64,000 nt of DNA, taken from contig NZ_OBDO01000014.1 in assembly GCF_900215145.1 (NCBI RefSeq), positions 36,229 to 100,228 on the forward strand, written 5' to 3'. Source of the DNA: Geodermatophilus sabuli (GTDB lineage Bacteria > Actinomycetota > Actinomycetes > Mycobacteriales > Geodermatophilaceae). Below, piece by piece: positions 49,611 through 59,317 of the stretch (its first letter is position 1; each line of letters opens with the position of its first letter). Both the position numbers and the translations under genes were made by a program. The notes beneath the pieces were generated by a model that had not been told where the DNA came from, ran no database searches, and saw nothing but the letters and a program-made list of their open reading frames with translations.

Positions 49611-50456
49611 GTGGAGGTCGTGGACGGACCGTTCGTCACCCGTCGTCAGGAGCTGGGGGCGGCCAGCGCACGCAGCCTGCTGCTCACGGTGCTGGGGGAG
49701 TTCGTGCTGCCCAGCGGCCGGCCGGTGTGGACCGCGAGTCTCCTGGAGCTGCTCGCCGACCTCGACGTCGCGGAGAAGGCGGCCCGCCAGGCCATCATGC
49801 GGACCGCCGACAGCGGGTGGATCGAGGCCAGCCGGATCGGGCGGGAGACCCGCTGGTCGCTGACGGCCGCCGGCACCCGGCTGCTGCGGGAGGGCACCGA
49901 GCGCATCTACGGCTTCGCCGCCGACGACCGCGCGTGGGACGGCCGCTGGCTGGTGCTGTCGGTCGGCGTCCCGGAGAACAACCGGGCGGTGCGCCAGCGG
50001 CTGCGCACCCAGCTGGGCTGGGCCGGGCTCGGCTCGCTGGACGCCGGCACGTGGGTCACCCCGCGGGTGGACCGCGAGCAGGAGGCGCGCCGGGTGCTCG
50101 ACGAGCTGGGGCTGCTCGCCGGCAGCTGGTCGTTCGTCGCCACGGCCGGGGTCGTCGGGAACGAGCGCTCGCTGGCCCGCACCGCCTGGGACCTCGACGG
50201 CATCGAGCGCGGCTACGAGGACTTCCTCGAGCTGGTCGGCCGGCGGCGCCCGCGCACCGACCGCCAGGCGCTGGTCGCCCAGGTCCGGCTCGTGCAGGAG
50301 TGGCGCCGCTTCCCGCTGCTGGACCCCGGGCTGCCCCGCGAGCTGCTGCCGCCCCGCTGGAGCGGCAGTCGCGCGGCGGAGGTCTTCCGGGAGCGGCACG
50401 CCACGTGGGCGCCGCGCGCGCAGCAGGCCTGGGTGCAGCTCACCGCCGACCGCTGA
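49611..50456 (+). CDS. PaaX-family transcriptional regulator, copy 1
   Basis: A 281-aa PaaX-like protein. The N-terminal winged helix is ARSLLLTVLGEFVLPSGRPVWTASLLELLADLDVAEKAARQAI. The middle has ERIYGFAADDRAWDGRWLVLSVGVPENNRAVR, a PaaX hallmark, and the C-terminal PaaX_C part has RRFPLLDPGLPRELLPPRWSG. PaaX proteins repress aromatic-CoA pathways and are released by the aryl-CoA. It is divergent from the importer operon and is the best candidate to bind GCTACA-N26-TGTAGC. A -10-like CACGAT 7 bp before the GTG suggests a leaderless start; an in-frame ATG at 49602 is the alternative. Confidence 0.9.
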   Translation: MEVVDGPFVTRRQELGAASARSLLLTVLGEFVLPSGRPVWTASLLELLADLDVAEKAARQAIMRTADSGWIEASRIGRETRWSLTAAGTRLLREGTERIYGFAADDRAWDGRWLVLSVGVPENNRAVRQRLRTQLGWAGLGSLDAGTWVTPRVDREQEARRVLDELGLLAGSWSFVATAGVVGNERSLARTAWDLDGIERGYEDFLELVGRRRPRTDRQALVAQVRLVQEWRRFPLLDPGLPRELLPPRWSGSRAAEVFRERHATWAPRAQQAWVQLTADR

Positions 50457-50467
50457 GGACGGGGCCG

Positions 50468-50503
50468 GGCTCGCGGCCCTCCTGCAGGGTCCCGCCGCGA
50501 GCC
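50468..50503. terminator. hairpin between convergent PaaX and DUF6158 genes
   Basis: A 9-bp outer stem (GGCTCGCGG with CCGCGAGCC) and an inner CCCT/AGGG stem lie just after the regulator stop. Confidence 0.6.
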
Positions 50504-50531
50504 TGCGAGTGGTGGGGCAGGGGGTCCTCCC

Positions 50532-51083
50532 TCACGCGGGGACGGGGTGGCGGTCCAGCCACTCCCGGCCGGCGTCGGTGAGCACCCGCATGTCCCGCTC
50601 GGCCTGGAGCAGCGGGGGGTCCTGGCGGTAGAGCCGGGCCACCAGGTGGCTGTCGGGCGCCAGCTGCCGGGCGATCTGGTGGGCCTCCAGCTTGTGCATC
50701 CGGCCACCCGGCGCATCGGCGAACCGGCGCAGCAGCGCCGCCTGCGCCTGCTCCGGGTCGGTCCGGTCGCGGGACGGCGCGGCCGCCGAGGGCTCCTCGT
50801 CCAGCAGCGCGGTGATCGCCCGGGAGAAGGTCTGCACGAGGTCGCGGATGCGGTCGTCGCGGGACGGTGCCGCCGTGTCCCCACCGGAGCCCTGCCACGT
50901 GCGCTGCGGGTGTCGGCGCAGGTACTCCTGCTCCAGTTCGAGCATGCGCTCGGTGTGGGTGCGGAACTGCTCGGCCGTCCCGTGCAGGAAGACCCAGTGC
51001 CGCATCGCGTGGGCGTGCACGCCCTGGCGTTCCAGCTCCTCGTCGGACAGCTCGCGCGCCGGGATCCCTGGTCGGTCGGTCAT
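50532..51083 (-). CDS. DUF6158-like actinobacterial protein
   Basis: A 183-aa soluble protein. The segment IPARELSDEELERQGVHAHAMRHWVFLHG followed by HTERMLELEQEYLRRHPQR resembles the small actinobacterial family known as DUF6158. A variable linker and a C-terminal part (HLVARLYRQDPPLLQAERDMRVLTDAGREWL) that looks like a winged-helix remnant follow. Function unknown. ATG at 51083; a longer start to 51131 lacks support. Confidence 0.65.
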   Translation of the reverse strand: MTDRPGIPARELSDEELERQGVHAHAMRHWVFLHGTAEQFRTHTERMLELEQEYLRRHPQRTWQGSGGDTAAPSRDDRIRDLVQTFSRAITALLDEEPSAAAPSRDRTDPEQAQAALLRRFADAPGGRMHKLEAHQIARQLAPDSHLVARLYRQDPPLLQAERDMRVLTDAGREWLDRHPVPA

Positions 51084-51225
51084 GGCCGCTCCCCTCGGTC
51101 CGTCCCCGGTCGCCGGTGACCGGGGCCCCATCGTGTCGGCTGTCGCGCCGGGCTGTCATCCCGGCCGATCCGTCGCGACGACGGCCGTTCCCTGCGGCGG
51201 CGGGGGCACGGCGGCCGGCACCGCC

Positions 51226-53586
51226 TCACGCCGAGGGGCGCCAGCGGGCGTGCCGGGTGCCCGTCGTCCCCTCACGGATCAGCTCCAGCCGCGGCCGCGG
51301 CCCGTCGCTGCGCCCGGTCTGCGGCCGCCGGCTGCCCGCGCGGAACGGTGCCGGCCACCGGGCACCCGGGCCGGCGTAGCCCTGCTCGGCGGCGGCGTGC
51401 AGCGTCCACTGCGGGTCGTACAGGTGCGGCCGGCCCAGCGCGCAGAGGTCCGCGCGGCCGGCCAGCAGGATCGAGTTGACGTCGTCCCAGCTGGAGATCG
51501 CCCCGACCGCGATCACCGCCACCCCGTACTCGCGGCCGACCTCGTTGCGGATCCGGTCGGCGTAGGGCGTCTGGTAGCTGCGGCCGAAGGCCGGCCGCTC
51601 CTCCTTGACGACCTGGCCGGTGGAGACGTCGATGCCGTCGGCGCCGTGCTCGGCGAAGGCCCGTGCGACGGCGACGGCGTCCTCGACGTCGGTGCCGCCC
51701 TCGCACCAGTCGGTGGCCGAGATGCGCACCGTCATCGGACGCTCGGCCGGCCACGCGGCGCGCACGGCGTCGAACACCTCCAGCGGGTAGCGCAGCCGGT
51801 TGGCCAGCGGGCCCCCGTAGCGGTCGGTGCGGTGGTTGGCCAGCGGGGAGATGAACGACGACAGCAGGTAGCCGTGCGCGCAGTGCAGCTCCAGGACGTC
51901 GAAGCCGGCGCGGGCCGCGGCGCGGGCGCTGGCGACGAACTGCTCGCGGATGGTGGCGAGGTCGGCGTCGGTCAGCTCCCGCGGCACGGCGTTGGCCGGC
52001 GAGTAGGGGACGGCCGACGGGCCGACCACCTCCCAGTTGCCCTCCGGTAGCGGCTCGTCGATGCCCTCCCACATGAGCTTCGTGGAGCCCTTGCGACCGG
52101 AGTGCCCCAGCTGGACGCCGATCCGCGCGTCGGTCGCCGAGTGCACGAAGTCGACGACCCGCGACCACGCCGCCTCCTGCTCCGGTGTGTAGAAGCCGGT
52201 GCAGCCCGGGGTGATCCGGCCCTCGGGGGAGACGCAGACCATCTCGGTCATCACCAGACCGGCCCCGCCGAGCGCCTTGCTGCCCAGATGCACGAGGTGG
52301 AAGTCGGTGGGCAGGCCGTCGACGGCGGAGTACATGTCCATCGCCGAGACGACGATGCGGTTGGCCAGCTCCAGGGAGCCGAGCCGGAACGCGTGGAACA
52401 TCGGCGGCCGCGGCTCGACCGGGACCGGCTGCGTGCGGGCGAACCAGGCGTCGACGCCGGCGACGAACTCCGGGTCGCGCAGCCGCAGGTTGTCGTGGGT
52501 GACCCGCCGGCTGCGGGTGATGATGTTGAAGGCGAACTGCTCGGGGTCCTGGTGCACGTAGCGGCCGATGTCCTCGAACCACTCCAGGCTGGCCTGCGCG
52601 GCGCGCTGGGTGGAGAGCACCACCGGCCGGCGCTCGGCCTCGTAGGCGGTGAGCGCGGCGTCGACGTCGGGCTGCTCGTGCAGGCAGGCGGCCAGCGCGA
52701 GCGCGTCCTCCATCGCCAGCTTGGTGCCCGAACCGATCGAGAAGTGCGCGGTGTGCGCGGCGTCCCCGAGCAGCACCAGGTTCCCGTGCCGCCAGGTCTC
52801 GTTGCGCAGCGACAGGAAGTTCAGCCACTTGGAGTTGTTGGCGAACACCCGGTGGCCGCCGAGCACACGTGCGAACAGGTGCTCGACCAGCGCGATCGAC
52901 TTGGTGTCGCTCTCGCCGGGCGGGAGGTCCAGTGCGGCGACGTCGGCGAACGCGCGCTGCCACACGTCCTCGTGCATCTCCACGATGAACGTGCTGCCGG
53001 TGCGGTCGTAGGGGTAGCCGTGGATCTGCATGACGCCGTACGGCGTCTCCTCCACGTAGAACTCGAACGCCTCGAACACCAGGTCGGTGCCCAGCCACAT
53101 GTACCGGCAGCGCCGGGTGTCGAAGGTCGGCCGGAAGACGTCGGCGTAGCGGGTGCGGACCGCCGACCGGGCGCCGTCGGACGCGACGACGAGGTCGTGC
53201 CCGGCGCGCAGCTGTTCGGGGTCGGGGGCCTCGGTGCGGAAGTGCACCGGCACGCCGAGGTCGGCGCAGCGCCGCTGCAGGATGCCCAGCAGCTCCTTGC
53301 GGCTCATCGCGGCGAACCCGTGCCCGCCGGAGGTGGTCACCCGGCCGCGGTGGTGGACGTCGATGTCGTCCCACCGGGCGAAGTGCCGCTCCATCTCCCG
53401 GAACACGACGGGGTCCGCGTGCTCGATGCCGCCGAGGGTCTCGTCGGAGAAGACGACGCCGAAGCCGAAGGTGTCGTCGGGCGCGTTGCGCTCCCACACG
53501 GTGACCTCGTGCGCCGGATCGAGCTGCTTGACGAGGGCCGAGAAGTACAGCCCGCCCGGCCCGCCGCCGGTGACCGCGATGCGCAT
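51226..53586 (-). CDS. 2-aminobenzoyl-CoA monooxygenase/reductase (fused flavoprotein)
   Basis: A 786-aa fusion. Residues 1 to about 390: aromatic-hydroxylase-type FAD monooxygenase, GxGxxG in [15 protein letters not shown], the second FAD motif [28 protein letters not shown]. Residues about 400-760: an Old Yellow Enzyme barrel, with [47 protein letters not shown] and [14 protein letters not shown]. This fusion is that of 2-aminobenzoyl-CoA monooxygenase/reductase, which hydroxylates and reduces the ring of anthraniloyl-CoA; database names often call it bifunctional salicylyl-CoA 5-hydroxylase. The adjacent ligase favours 2-aminobenzoate. ATG at 53586 is 5 bp after the ligase stop. Confidence 0.88.
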   Translation of the reverse strand: MRIAVTGGGPGGLYFSALVKQLDPAHEVTVWERNAPDDTFGFGVVFSDETLGGIEHADPVVFREMERHFARWDDIDVHHRGRVTTSGGHGFAAMSRKELLGILQRRCADLGVPVHFRTEAPDPEQLRAGHDLVVASDGARSAVRTRYADVFRPTFDTRRCRYMWLGTDLVFEAFEFYVEETPYGVMQIHGYPYDRTGSTFIVEMHEDVWQRAFADVAALDLPPGESDTKSIALVEHLFARVLGGHRVFANNSKWLNFLSLRNETWRHGNLVLLGDAAHTAHFSIGSGTKLAMEDALALAACLHEQPDVDAALTAYEAERRPVVLSTQRAAQASLEWFEDIGRYVHQDPEQFAFNIITRSRRVTHDNLRLRDPEFVAGVDAWFARTQPVPVEPRPPMFHAFRLGSLELANRIVVSAMDMYSAVDGLPTDFHLVHLGSKALGGAGLVMTEMVCVSPEGRITPGCTGFYTPEQEAAWSRVVDFVHSATDARIGVQLGHSGRKGSTKLMWEGIDEPLPEGNWEVVGPSAVPYSPANAVPRELTDADLATIREQFVASARAAARAGFDVLELHCAHGYLLSSFISPLANHRTDRYGGPLANRLRYPLEVFDAVRAAWPAERPMTVRISATDWCEGGTDVEDAVAVARAFAEHGADGIDVSTGQVVKEERPAFGRSYQTPYADRIRNEVGREYGVAVIAVGAISSWDDVNSILLAGRADLCALGRPHLYDPQWTLHAAAEQGYAGPGARWPAPFRAGSRRPQTGRSDGPRPRLELIREGTTGTRHARWRPSA

Positions 53587-53591
53587 GCCGC

Positions 53592-55202
53592 TCACCGCAG
53601 CCGGTACCGCTGCAGCTTGCCCGTGCTGGTGCGGGGCAGCTCGGTGCGGAACTCGACGGCGCGGGGGCACTTGTACCGGGCGATCAGCTGCCGGCAGTGC
53701 TCCTGCAGCTCCTCGCCGGAGACCTGGCCGGCGTGGTGGGGGTCGAGCACCACGAACGCCTTGACGATCGTGCCGCGGTCGGGGTCCGGGGCGCCGACGA
53801 CCGCGCACTCGACGACGGCCGGGTGGGTCAGCAGCGCCTGTTCCACCTCCGGCCCGGCGATGTTGTACCCGGCCGAGATGATCATGTCGTCGGTGCGCGC
53901 CCGGTACGTGAAGTAGCCGTCGGCGTCGCGGACGTAGGTGTCGCCGGTGTGGTTCCAGCCGTGCCGGACGTAGCCCTCCTGCCGGTCGCCGTCCAGGTAG
54001 CGGCAGCCGGTGGGGCCCCGGACGGCGAGGTGGCCCTCGGTGCCGTCGGGCACCGGGTTGCCGCCGTCGTCCAGGACGACGGCGGTGTAGCCGGGGACGG
54101 CGCGGCCGGTGCAGCCGGGCCGGATGTCGTCGTCGGCCGAGGAGATGAAGACGTGCAACATCTCGGTGGAGCCGATGCCGTCGATGACCCGCACCCCGCT
54201 CGCCTCGTGCACGCCGTGCCACACCGCGGCCGGCAGCGGCTCCCCGGCCGAGACCGCGCGGCGCAGGCCCGCCAGCCGGCGCCCGTTCCCCCCGGCCACG
54301 ATCGCCTTGTAGGCCGTGGGCGCGGTGAACAGCACCGTCACCCCGTGCTCACCGACGGCGTCGGCGAGCAGGTCGGGGGAGGGGTGCTCGAGCAGCAGCA
54401 CGCTGGCGCCGGCCCGCAGCGGGAAGACCACCAGCCCGCCGAGACCGTAGGTGAAGGCGAGCGGGGGGCTGCCGGCGAAGACGTCGTCGGGCTCGGGCCG
54501 CACCACGTGGGCGGAGAAGGTGTCGGCGATGGCGAGCACGTCCCGGTGGAAGTGCATCGTCGCCTTGGGCTTGCCGGTGGTGCCCGAGGTGAACGCCAGC
54601 AGGGCCACGTCGTCGGCGGCCGTGAGGACGTCGGAGAAGTCGGCCGGGTGGGCCGCGGCCCGGGCGAGCAGGTCCCCGGGGCCGCCGTCCCCGTAGGTCA
54701 CCACCGTCATCCCCGGGACGGCGGCGGCGGTCAGGTCGTCGGTGAGCCGGCTGTCGCACAGCGCGACGGTCGGCCGGCACATCTGCGCGACGGTGGCCAG
54801 TTCCCCGGCGCGCAGCGCCGGCATCGTCGTCACCACGACCCCGCCCGCCTTGAGGACCGCCAGCCAGCAGGCGACGAGGTGCGGGCTGTTGAAGCCGCGC
54901 AGCAGCACCCGGTTCCCGGGGACGACGCCCAGCTCGTCGGCGAGGACGCCGGCGATCCGGCCGGCCCGTTCCCGCAGCTGTCCGTAGGTCCAGGCCGGGC
55001 CGCCGGGCGCCCGCACGCAGGGCCGGTCGGTGCCGTACCGCGCGATCGTGCCGTCGAGCAGCTCGGTCGCGCAGTTCAGCCGCTCGCCGTAGGACAGGTC
55101 CCCCAGCTCGAGGACCGGCCACGACCCCGGTGGGGGCAGGTGGTCGCGGCAGAAGGAGTCGACGTGCGTGGAGGGAGACAGGGGCGGGGCGCTCAGCGTC
55201 AC
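53592..55202 (-). CDS. 2-aminobenzoate-CoA ligase or related aryl-CoA ligase
   Basis: AMP-forming ligase of 536 aa: P-loop [66 protein letters not shown] and the lysine loop [10 protein letters not shown]. The branch is the benzoate/2-aminobenzoate one. It directly precedes the 2-aminobenzoyl-CoA monooxygenase/reductase gene on the same transcript, so anthranilate is the best substrate guess; salicylate is the alternative. GTG at 55202 follows GGAGG. Promoter at 55255-55282. Confidence 0.87.
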   Translation of the reverse strand: MTLSAPPLSPSTHVDSFCRDHLPPPGSWPVLELGDLSYGERLNCATELLDGTIARYGTDRPCVRAPGGPAWTYGQLRERAGRIAGVLADELGVVPGNRVLLRGFNSPHLVACWLAVLKAGGVVVTTMPALRAGELATVAQMCRPTVALCDSRLTDDLTAAAVPGMTVVTYGDGGPGDLLARAAAHPADFSDVLTAADDVALLAFTSGTTGKPKATMHFHRDVLAIADTFSAHVVRPEPDDVFAGSPPLAFTYGLGGLVVFPLRAGASVLLLEHPSPDLLADAVGEHGVTVLFTAPTAYKAIVAGGNGRRLAGLRRAVSAGEPLPAAVWHGVHEASGVRVIDGIGSTEMLHVFISSADDDIRPGCTGRAVPGYTAVVLDDGGNPVPDGTEGHLAVRGPTGCRYLDGDRQEGYVRHGWNHTGDTYVRDADGYFTYRARTDDMIISAGYNIAGPEVEQALLTHPAVVECAVVGAPDPDRGTIVKAFVVLDPHHAGQVSGEELQEHCRQLIARYKCPRAVEFRTELPRTSTGKLQRYRLR

Positions 55203-55254
55203 GGGACGGACCTCCCTGCGGTCGCCGGGTCCGGCCGGGCCGCACCCTGCCGCC

Positions 55255-55282
55255 AGTATGGCGCTGTCCTGACGGGAGTCAA
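55255..55282 (-). promoter_or_regulatory. promoter of the anthranilate-CoA operon
   Basis: Reverse strand: TTGACT (55277-55282), 16 bp, CATACT (55255-55260). It lies back to back with the leaderless-type promoter of the PaaX copy 2 gene. No GCTACA-type element is present. Confidence 0.6.
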
Positions 55283-55311
55283 CGGGCCGACATGCGCGGT
55301 TCGGCGCCGGT

Positions 55312-55317
55312 TATCGT
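55312..55317 (+). promoter_or_regulatory. leaderless-type -10 of the PaaX copy 2 gene
   Basis: TATCGT ends 6 bp before the GTG start at 55324, the spacing of a leaderless actinobacterial message. Confidence 0.55.
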
Positions 55318-55323
55318 GGACCC

Positions 55324-56163
55324 GTGACCGCCGTCGAGGAGGCGGCGGGCCTGGTGGTCCTCCAGCCCCGCCAGCTGATCGTCAGCCTCTACGGCCTGTA
55401 CGCCCGCGCCCGCGGGGGCTGGCTGTCGGTCGCCGCGGTCGTCCGCCTGATGGCCGACCTGGGTGTCGAGGAACCCGCCGTCCGCTCGTCGATCTCCCGG
55501 CTCAAGCGTCGGGGGCTGCTGGACGCCCGGCGCGACGGGGACGTGGCCGGGTACGCGCTCACCGGCGAGGCGCTGGAGGTGCTCGCCGAGGGGGACGCGC
55601 GGATCTTCGGCCGGCGCCGGGCCCGCGAGTCCGACGGCTGGCTGCTCGTCGTCTTCTCCGTGCCGGAGTCCGAGCGCGAGCACCGCCACCGGCTGCGCTC
55701 GGAGCTGACCCGGCTCGGCTTCGGGACCGTGGCGCCGGGGGTCTGGATCGCGCCCGGGCACCTGGGCGACGACGTCCGGGAGGTGCTGCGTCGGCGCGGG
55801 CTGGCCGGCTACGTGGAGCTGTTCTCGCAGGCGCGGGTGCCGCGGGAGCAGGCCCGGGTGGCGGTCGCCCGCTGGTGGGACCTCGACGCGCTGCACGAGC
55901 GCTACGCGGGCTTCCTCGACCGGCACGCCCCAGCCCTGGAGCGCGCCCGGCCGGACCAGCCGGTCGACCCGGCGGGGGCGTTCGCCGACCACGTCCGGCT
56001 GGTCACCGACTGGCGCGGGCTGCCCTACGCCGACCCGGGGCTCCCGCTGGAGCTGTTGCCGGGGGACTGGAACGGCGCTCGCGCCGCCGACCTGTTCGCC
56101 GAGCTGGCCGCTCGCCTGGCCGGACCCGCCGCCGATCACGCTCGCCGCCTCCTCGACAGCTGA
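55324..56163 (+). CDS. PaaX-family transcriptional regulator, copy 2
   Basis: A 279-aa PaaX-like protein: winged helix through LSVAAVVRLMADLGVEEPAVRSSISRLKRRGLL, central ARIFGRRRARESDGWLLVVFSVPESEREHRHRLR, C-terminal DWRGLPYADPGLPLELLPGDWNG. It shares the layout of copy 1 at 49611-50456 but the recognition region differs, so it should read a different operator. Divergent from the anthranilate-CoA ligase operon, which it probably represses in the absence of the CoA thioester. Confidence 0.9.
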   Translation: MTAVEEAAGLVVLQPRQLIVSLYGLYARARGGWLSVAAVVRLMADLGVEEPAVRSSISRLKRRGLLDARRDGDVAGYALTGEALEVLAEGDARIFGRRRARESDGWLLVVFSVPESEREHRHRLRSELTRLGFGTVAPGVWIAPGHLGDDVREVLRRRGLAGYVELFSQARVPREQARVAVARWWDLDALHERYAGFLDRHAPALERARPDQPVDPAGAFADHVRLVTDWRGLPYADPGLPLELLPGDWNGARAADLFAELAARLAGPAADHARRLLDS

Positions 56164-56444
56164 CCGCTCGCTCTGCAGGACTGTGCGGCCGGATCGCCGG
56201 AGCCCACTGCCCCGTTGCGGCCGCGCTGGTCCCGCGTCCGAAGCGCCCGCCCTGAAGGCGGCCTCAGAGACACCCCAGTCGACCGTCGACCTGGCCCGGC
56301 CGCTCGCGGGATCCGCCGCGCGGGTATCCCCCGAAGTGCAACCGGACGATCTGCTGCCTTCGGGCCTGGCATCCCGACGCGTCCCGAGAGTCTCACAAAG
56401 TCACCGAACTGGAGGCGGAGCTGTTAGTTCGCGTGCGCTGAGAC
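56164..56444. other. intergenic region, no feature seen
   Basis: About 280 bp between PaaX copy 2 and the secreted Cys-rich protein gene. GC content falls toward its right end. No gene, repeat or clear terminator recognised. Confidence 0.5.
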
Positions 56445-57005
56445 TCACGGGTCCACAATAGAAAGTAGCGGAGGCATTGGCCCATACTTGCATTCTGCGG
56501 CAACTACTCTCTCCCGCTGCTCGCACAGCGGCTCTCCTACCGCTGGAACTATCGCAATACACGCGAGAGCGTCCGGCCCCGACAGCACGCCGCAAACCGC
56601 GGCTGCTTGCAGTAGGCACACAGCATTAGCTCTTCGGCCTCGCTCCTCGCATTTTATCTGGTCCTGTTCGCTGATCTGCTTCGGCGCACAGTTCCCGTCT
56701 GCCTTCCGCTCTTCGCCCCATGCGCATTCCGGCGGCCTTGGCGCACGACCTCCGGCTTCGCGCTCCGTCGGTCCTCCCCCGAGGGCCTCCGTACCCGCGT
56801 TGATATCAACAGGCTGAGAACCTCCTCCGCCTTTGTATACGCACTCAAGGACGGGGTAGTCGACGCCCTCGTACTCCATAACGCCTACCTCGCGACACTC
56901 AGTGTGACCAGTTGACGCTGACGCCGGCTGTGCGCTGACAGTTGCAGAGCCGGCGAAGACCGCCAGGCCCGCGAAAATGATGGAAATACTACGCCGCAAG
57001 GTCAT
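56445..57005 (-). CDS. secreted Cys-rich protein of unknown function
   Basis: A 186-aa protein with a clear Sec signal peptide (MTLRRSISIIFAGLAVFAG, cleavage expected after SAQPASAS). The mature part has ten Cys, enough for five disulfides, spread as ECREVG, LECVYK, ECAWGE, NCAPK, KCEERG, VCLLQ, VCGVL, ACIAI, LCEQR, ECKYG. No known domain recognised. ATG at 57005 follows GAGGGG. The DNA is visibly less GC-rich and uses more A/T-ending codons than the catabolic genes, which suggests later acquisition. Confidence 0.7.
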   Translation of the reverse strand: MTLRRSISIIFAGLAVFAGSATVSAQPASASTGHTECREVGVMEYEGVDYPVLECVYKGGGGSQPVDINAGTEALGGGPTEREAGGRAPRPPECAWGEERKADGNCAPKQISEQDQIKCEERGRRANAVCLLQAAAVCGVLSGPDALACIAIVPAVGEPLCEQRERVVAAECKYGPMPPLLSIVDP

Positions 57006-57325
57006 GGTGAACCCCTCGATGTGGTGGTCTGGGGACGAGCTCGGGGAAGTTGGGGACGGGGTCAGGCGCACTTCTGTATGCCCGCGTTGGGCCACTGTGA
57101 ACCGGGACGCTCCTTGCCGAGAACAACTCGGCGCAGCAAGAGACGACGCCGTGTCGTCCGAGAACTGGTCAGGGCCCTCGTGCCGCTAACTGCCGCTGCT
57201 CTTACTGCCGTGGTGATGGCGAACAGTTGCCTGTCGGGGCAGCGGATCTTGGCTCCATCGGGTGTACGCCTTGCCAAGCACAAGTGGCCCGGTGTCCCTG
57301 AGTGGGCCGCTCAGGGACAGGGCGC
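57006..57325. other. intergenic region with one palindromic repeat (R1)
   Basis: About 320 bp without a supported gene; contains the promoter of the secreted protein and the repeat R1 at 57293-57319. Confidence 0.5.
57293..57319. repeat. palindromic repeat R1 (TGGGCCG-loop family)
   Basis: TGTCCCTGAG, loop TGGGCCG, CTCAGGGACA: a perfect 10-bp stem with 7-base loop. First of six copies in the last 7 kb. Confidence 0.9.
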
Positions 57326-57883
57326 CTACCGAGCCCACCTGTCAGCGCGATGACTTGGCTGAATGCTCAGGTCTTCGCGGAACAACTGGCTTCCTGCCTC
57401 ATCGTCCAGAACCCGCCGGACGTGCCGCCACTCCGTCTCACCGTCGGGCCGAAGAACCTGCCCTATCGGAAGGTCGACCTCACAGGTGAGCGTGACGATG
57501 CAGCCAGCCTCGACGGGTTGGACCTCAAACCCCGTCCGTGTCGGCACGGGGGGCGGAGGTGACACGACCCGCGTCGTCGCGCGGCGTTCCAGGTCGAAGT
57601 GGGTCACCTCGATGATGCTGGCGTTACCGTCCAGGTCGATGAAGCACTGCTGTTCTCCGACGCCGTCCGGGGTCCCCGGAACCTTGAAGCCGCGTGCCGT
57701 GGTGGGCGAAAGCAAGGGTGCGTATTCGGCCGGGTGGATGAGCGCCCACACCTTTCCGGACGGATGGCACAGCCTGGCCGCCTCCTGAAACCTGACCGTG
57801 CGACTCTCACCTTGGCGTCTCGGCTCCCGTGTGTGCCCATGGACTTCAAGCCGACGCCGCCACCGCTCCTCAAGTCGTCCCAC
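57326..57883 (-). CDS. hypothetical protein, possible SRPBCC-like domain
   Basis: About 185 aa. The central part (HPSGKVWALIHPAEYAPLLSP then FIDLDGNASIIEVTHFD and GFEVQPVEAGCIVTLTCEVDLP) has the beta-strand pattern of SRPBCC/polyketide-cyclase proteins, like the two proteins encoded next. The start is uncertain: GTG at 57883 has AGGAG close by, and an ATG at 57991 is in frame. Composition is atypical for the window. May be a decaying gene. Confidence 0.45.
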   Translation of the reverse strand: MGRLEERWRRRLEVHGHTREPRRQGESRTVRFQEAARLCHPSGKVWALIHPAEYAPLLSPTTARGFKVPGTPDGVGEQQCFIDLDGNASIIEVTHFDLERRATTRVVSPPPPVPTRTGFEVQPVEAGCIVTLTCEVDLPIGQVLRPDGETEWRHVRRVLDDEAGSQLFREDLSIQPSHRADRWAR

Positions 57884-58195
57884 GTCTCCTGATCGGCAGA
57901 CCGGCCCTTTCGCTTTAGCGCCCCAGGCTTGGGAGCGACCCCCGCCGTCTACCGCCGAGTCCCACGCCCCTGCACGGACTCGCGATCCCATCCGCGACCG
58001 CGCGAATCACCGTGGGTAGACGGCGTGTGCTGTTGGCTGTGTCTGACCAAGTCCACGCCCCGCAAGTCCTTTTCACCGCGCAGCCGACCAGGGATCGCAG
58101 CGCGCTGGTCTTGCTCTCATCGGAGTCACCGACGCCCAGTTCGCTTGGTCTGTGGCCTGCGCCAGAGCCGTGATCGCGCCCAAGCTCGAACGACG

Positions 58196-58222
58196 TGACC
58201 CACAGTGGGCCGCTCTGGGACA
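58196..58222. repeat. palindromic repeat R2 (TGGGCCG-loop family)
   Basis: TGACCCACAG, TGGGCCG, CTCTGGGACA; 8 of 10 stem pairs kept. It lies in the roughly 500-bp region (57884-58389) between two genes, where no other gene is supported. Confidence 0.8.
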
Positions 58223-58389
58223 GAGGGCGGCTTCAGGGACATATCGGCGGGCGTGTGGACCGAGGCGCATCGAAAGTGGCTCACCGAGCACGACCCGTCC
58301 CGGCCCACAGCCGGCCGGGGCGAGCAGGTCGACGATGCCAGCTCCACATCCGGAGCACCGGCCTCTCAAGCGAGCGGCTAGTGGCCGAA

Positions 58390-58833
58390 TCAGCTGGTGT
58401 GCTGCTCGAGGCGATCCTTGAGCCGGGCGAGGTTGGCCGGCATCTCCTTGAGCGCCTCGCGACGGACTACGAGCGGCACGAGCAGCTTCCCGATGCCGTG
58501 GCCGATGAAGTCGACCCCGATAGACACGCGGGACCGCTTGGCGCTGATGGGTTCGACAGTGACGTCGACCGCGGCACGGATTGGCCCGTCGATGCCCCGC
58601 ACACTCCACGTGCGCGGCGGGTCGACGTGCACCAGTTCAGACGTGGACGCCCGTTCGGCACCGCCGATGCGGCGGACCGAAATGCACCGCGCGCCCACCC
58701 GGGTCCCTTCGCCGTCCATGTGACCGCTGACCACGCCCGCCTGCCACTCGGGGAAGCGCGCGGGATCGGTGGCATAGGCGAAGACTTCCTCGGCCGGGCG
58801 GTCCACCTCGGCGGTGGCGAGGATCGGGGGCAC
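58390..58833 (-). CDS. SRPBCC-family protein (polyketide cyclase-like)
   Basis: A 147-aa START/Bet v1-like protein: strand-helix opening ATAEVDRPAEEVFAYATDPARFPEWQAG, a central STSELVHVDPPRTWSVRG and C-terminal helix KEMPANLARLKDRLEQH. Such proteins bind hydrophobic ligands or act as small cyclases; no function assigned. It follows the AHSA1-like gene by 1 bp, so both are in one operon with the ArsR regulator. Confidence 0.85.
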   Translation of the reverse strand: MPPILATAEVDRPAEEVFAYATDPARFPEWQAGVVSGHMDGEGTRVGARCISVRRIGGAERASTSELVHVDPPRTWSVRGIDGPIRAAVDVTVEPISAKRSRVSIGVDFIGHGIGKLLVPLVVRREALKEMPANLARLKDRLEQHTS

Positions 58834-58834
58834 G

Positions 58835-59317
58835 TCAGCTTCCCTCGTTGATCAGGGCGGCGTAGCGGTCCAGGTAGAGCGGCCATCCCTGATCGGTGGC
58901 GATGCCGTCGCGGACGGCCTCCCAGCCGGGGCCGTGCCGGTCGATGTTGCGGTGCTCCAGCTCGACGCGGGTGCGCCGTGGGCTCTCAGCGATGAACCGC
59001 ACCTCGACCTCGCTGGCGTTGTCCGGGTCGGTCACGATCTGCCAGTCCGGGCCGATGTCCCAGCTGAACACGACCCGCTCGTACGGCTCGTAGGCCAGCA
59101 CCCGTGCCCAGCGGCACTCGCTGCCGTCCTCGGCGATGTCGACGATGTGCCCGCCGACCTGCGGCTCGAACACCGTCATGGCGATCGGCGACTGCATGAT
59201 GTTGTGCTCACGCGGCTTGAAGTCCCCGAAGTTCTGGGTGAACACAGTGAACGCCCGCTCTTGGGGCGCCTCGACGACGATCTGCTTGCGCACAGCGGCG
59301 GTGGCTGCCTGGGTCAT
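58835..59317 (-). CDS. AHSA1/SRPBCC-domain protein
   Basis: A 160-aa protein of the AHSA1 branch: VRKQIVVEAPQERAFTVFTQNF, GGHIVDIAEDGSECRWARVLAYEPYERVVFSW and VELEHRNIDRHGPGWEAVRDGI. The last part is characteristic of AHSA1 proteins paired with ArsR regulators. ATG at 59317 overlaps the ArsR stop (ATGA). Confidence 0.88.
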   Translation of the reverse strand: MTQAATAAVRKQIVVEAPQERAFTVFTQNFGDFKPREHNIMQSPIAMTVFEPQVGGHIVDIAEDGSECRWARVLAYEPYERVVFSWDIGPDWQIVTDPDNASEVEVRFIAESPRRTRVELEHRNIDRHGPGWEAVRDGIATDQGWPLYLDRYAALINEGS

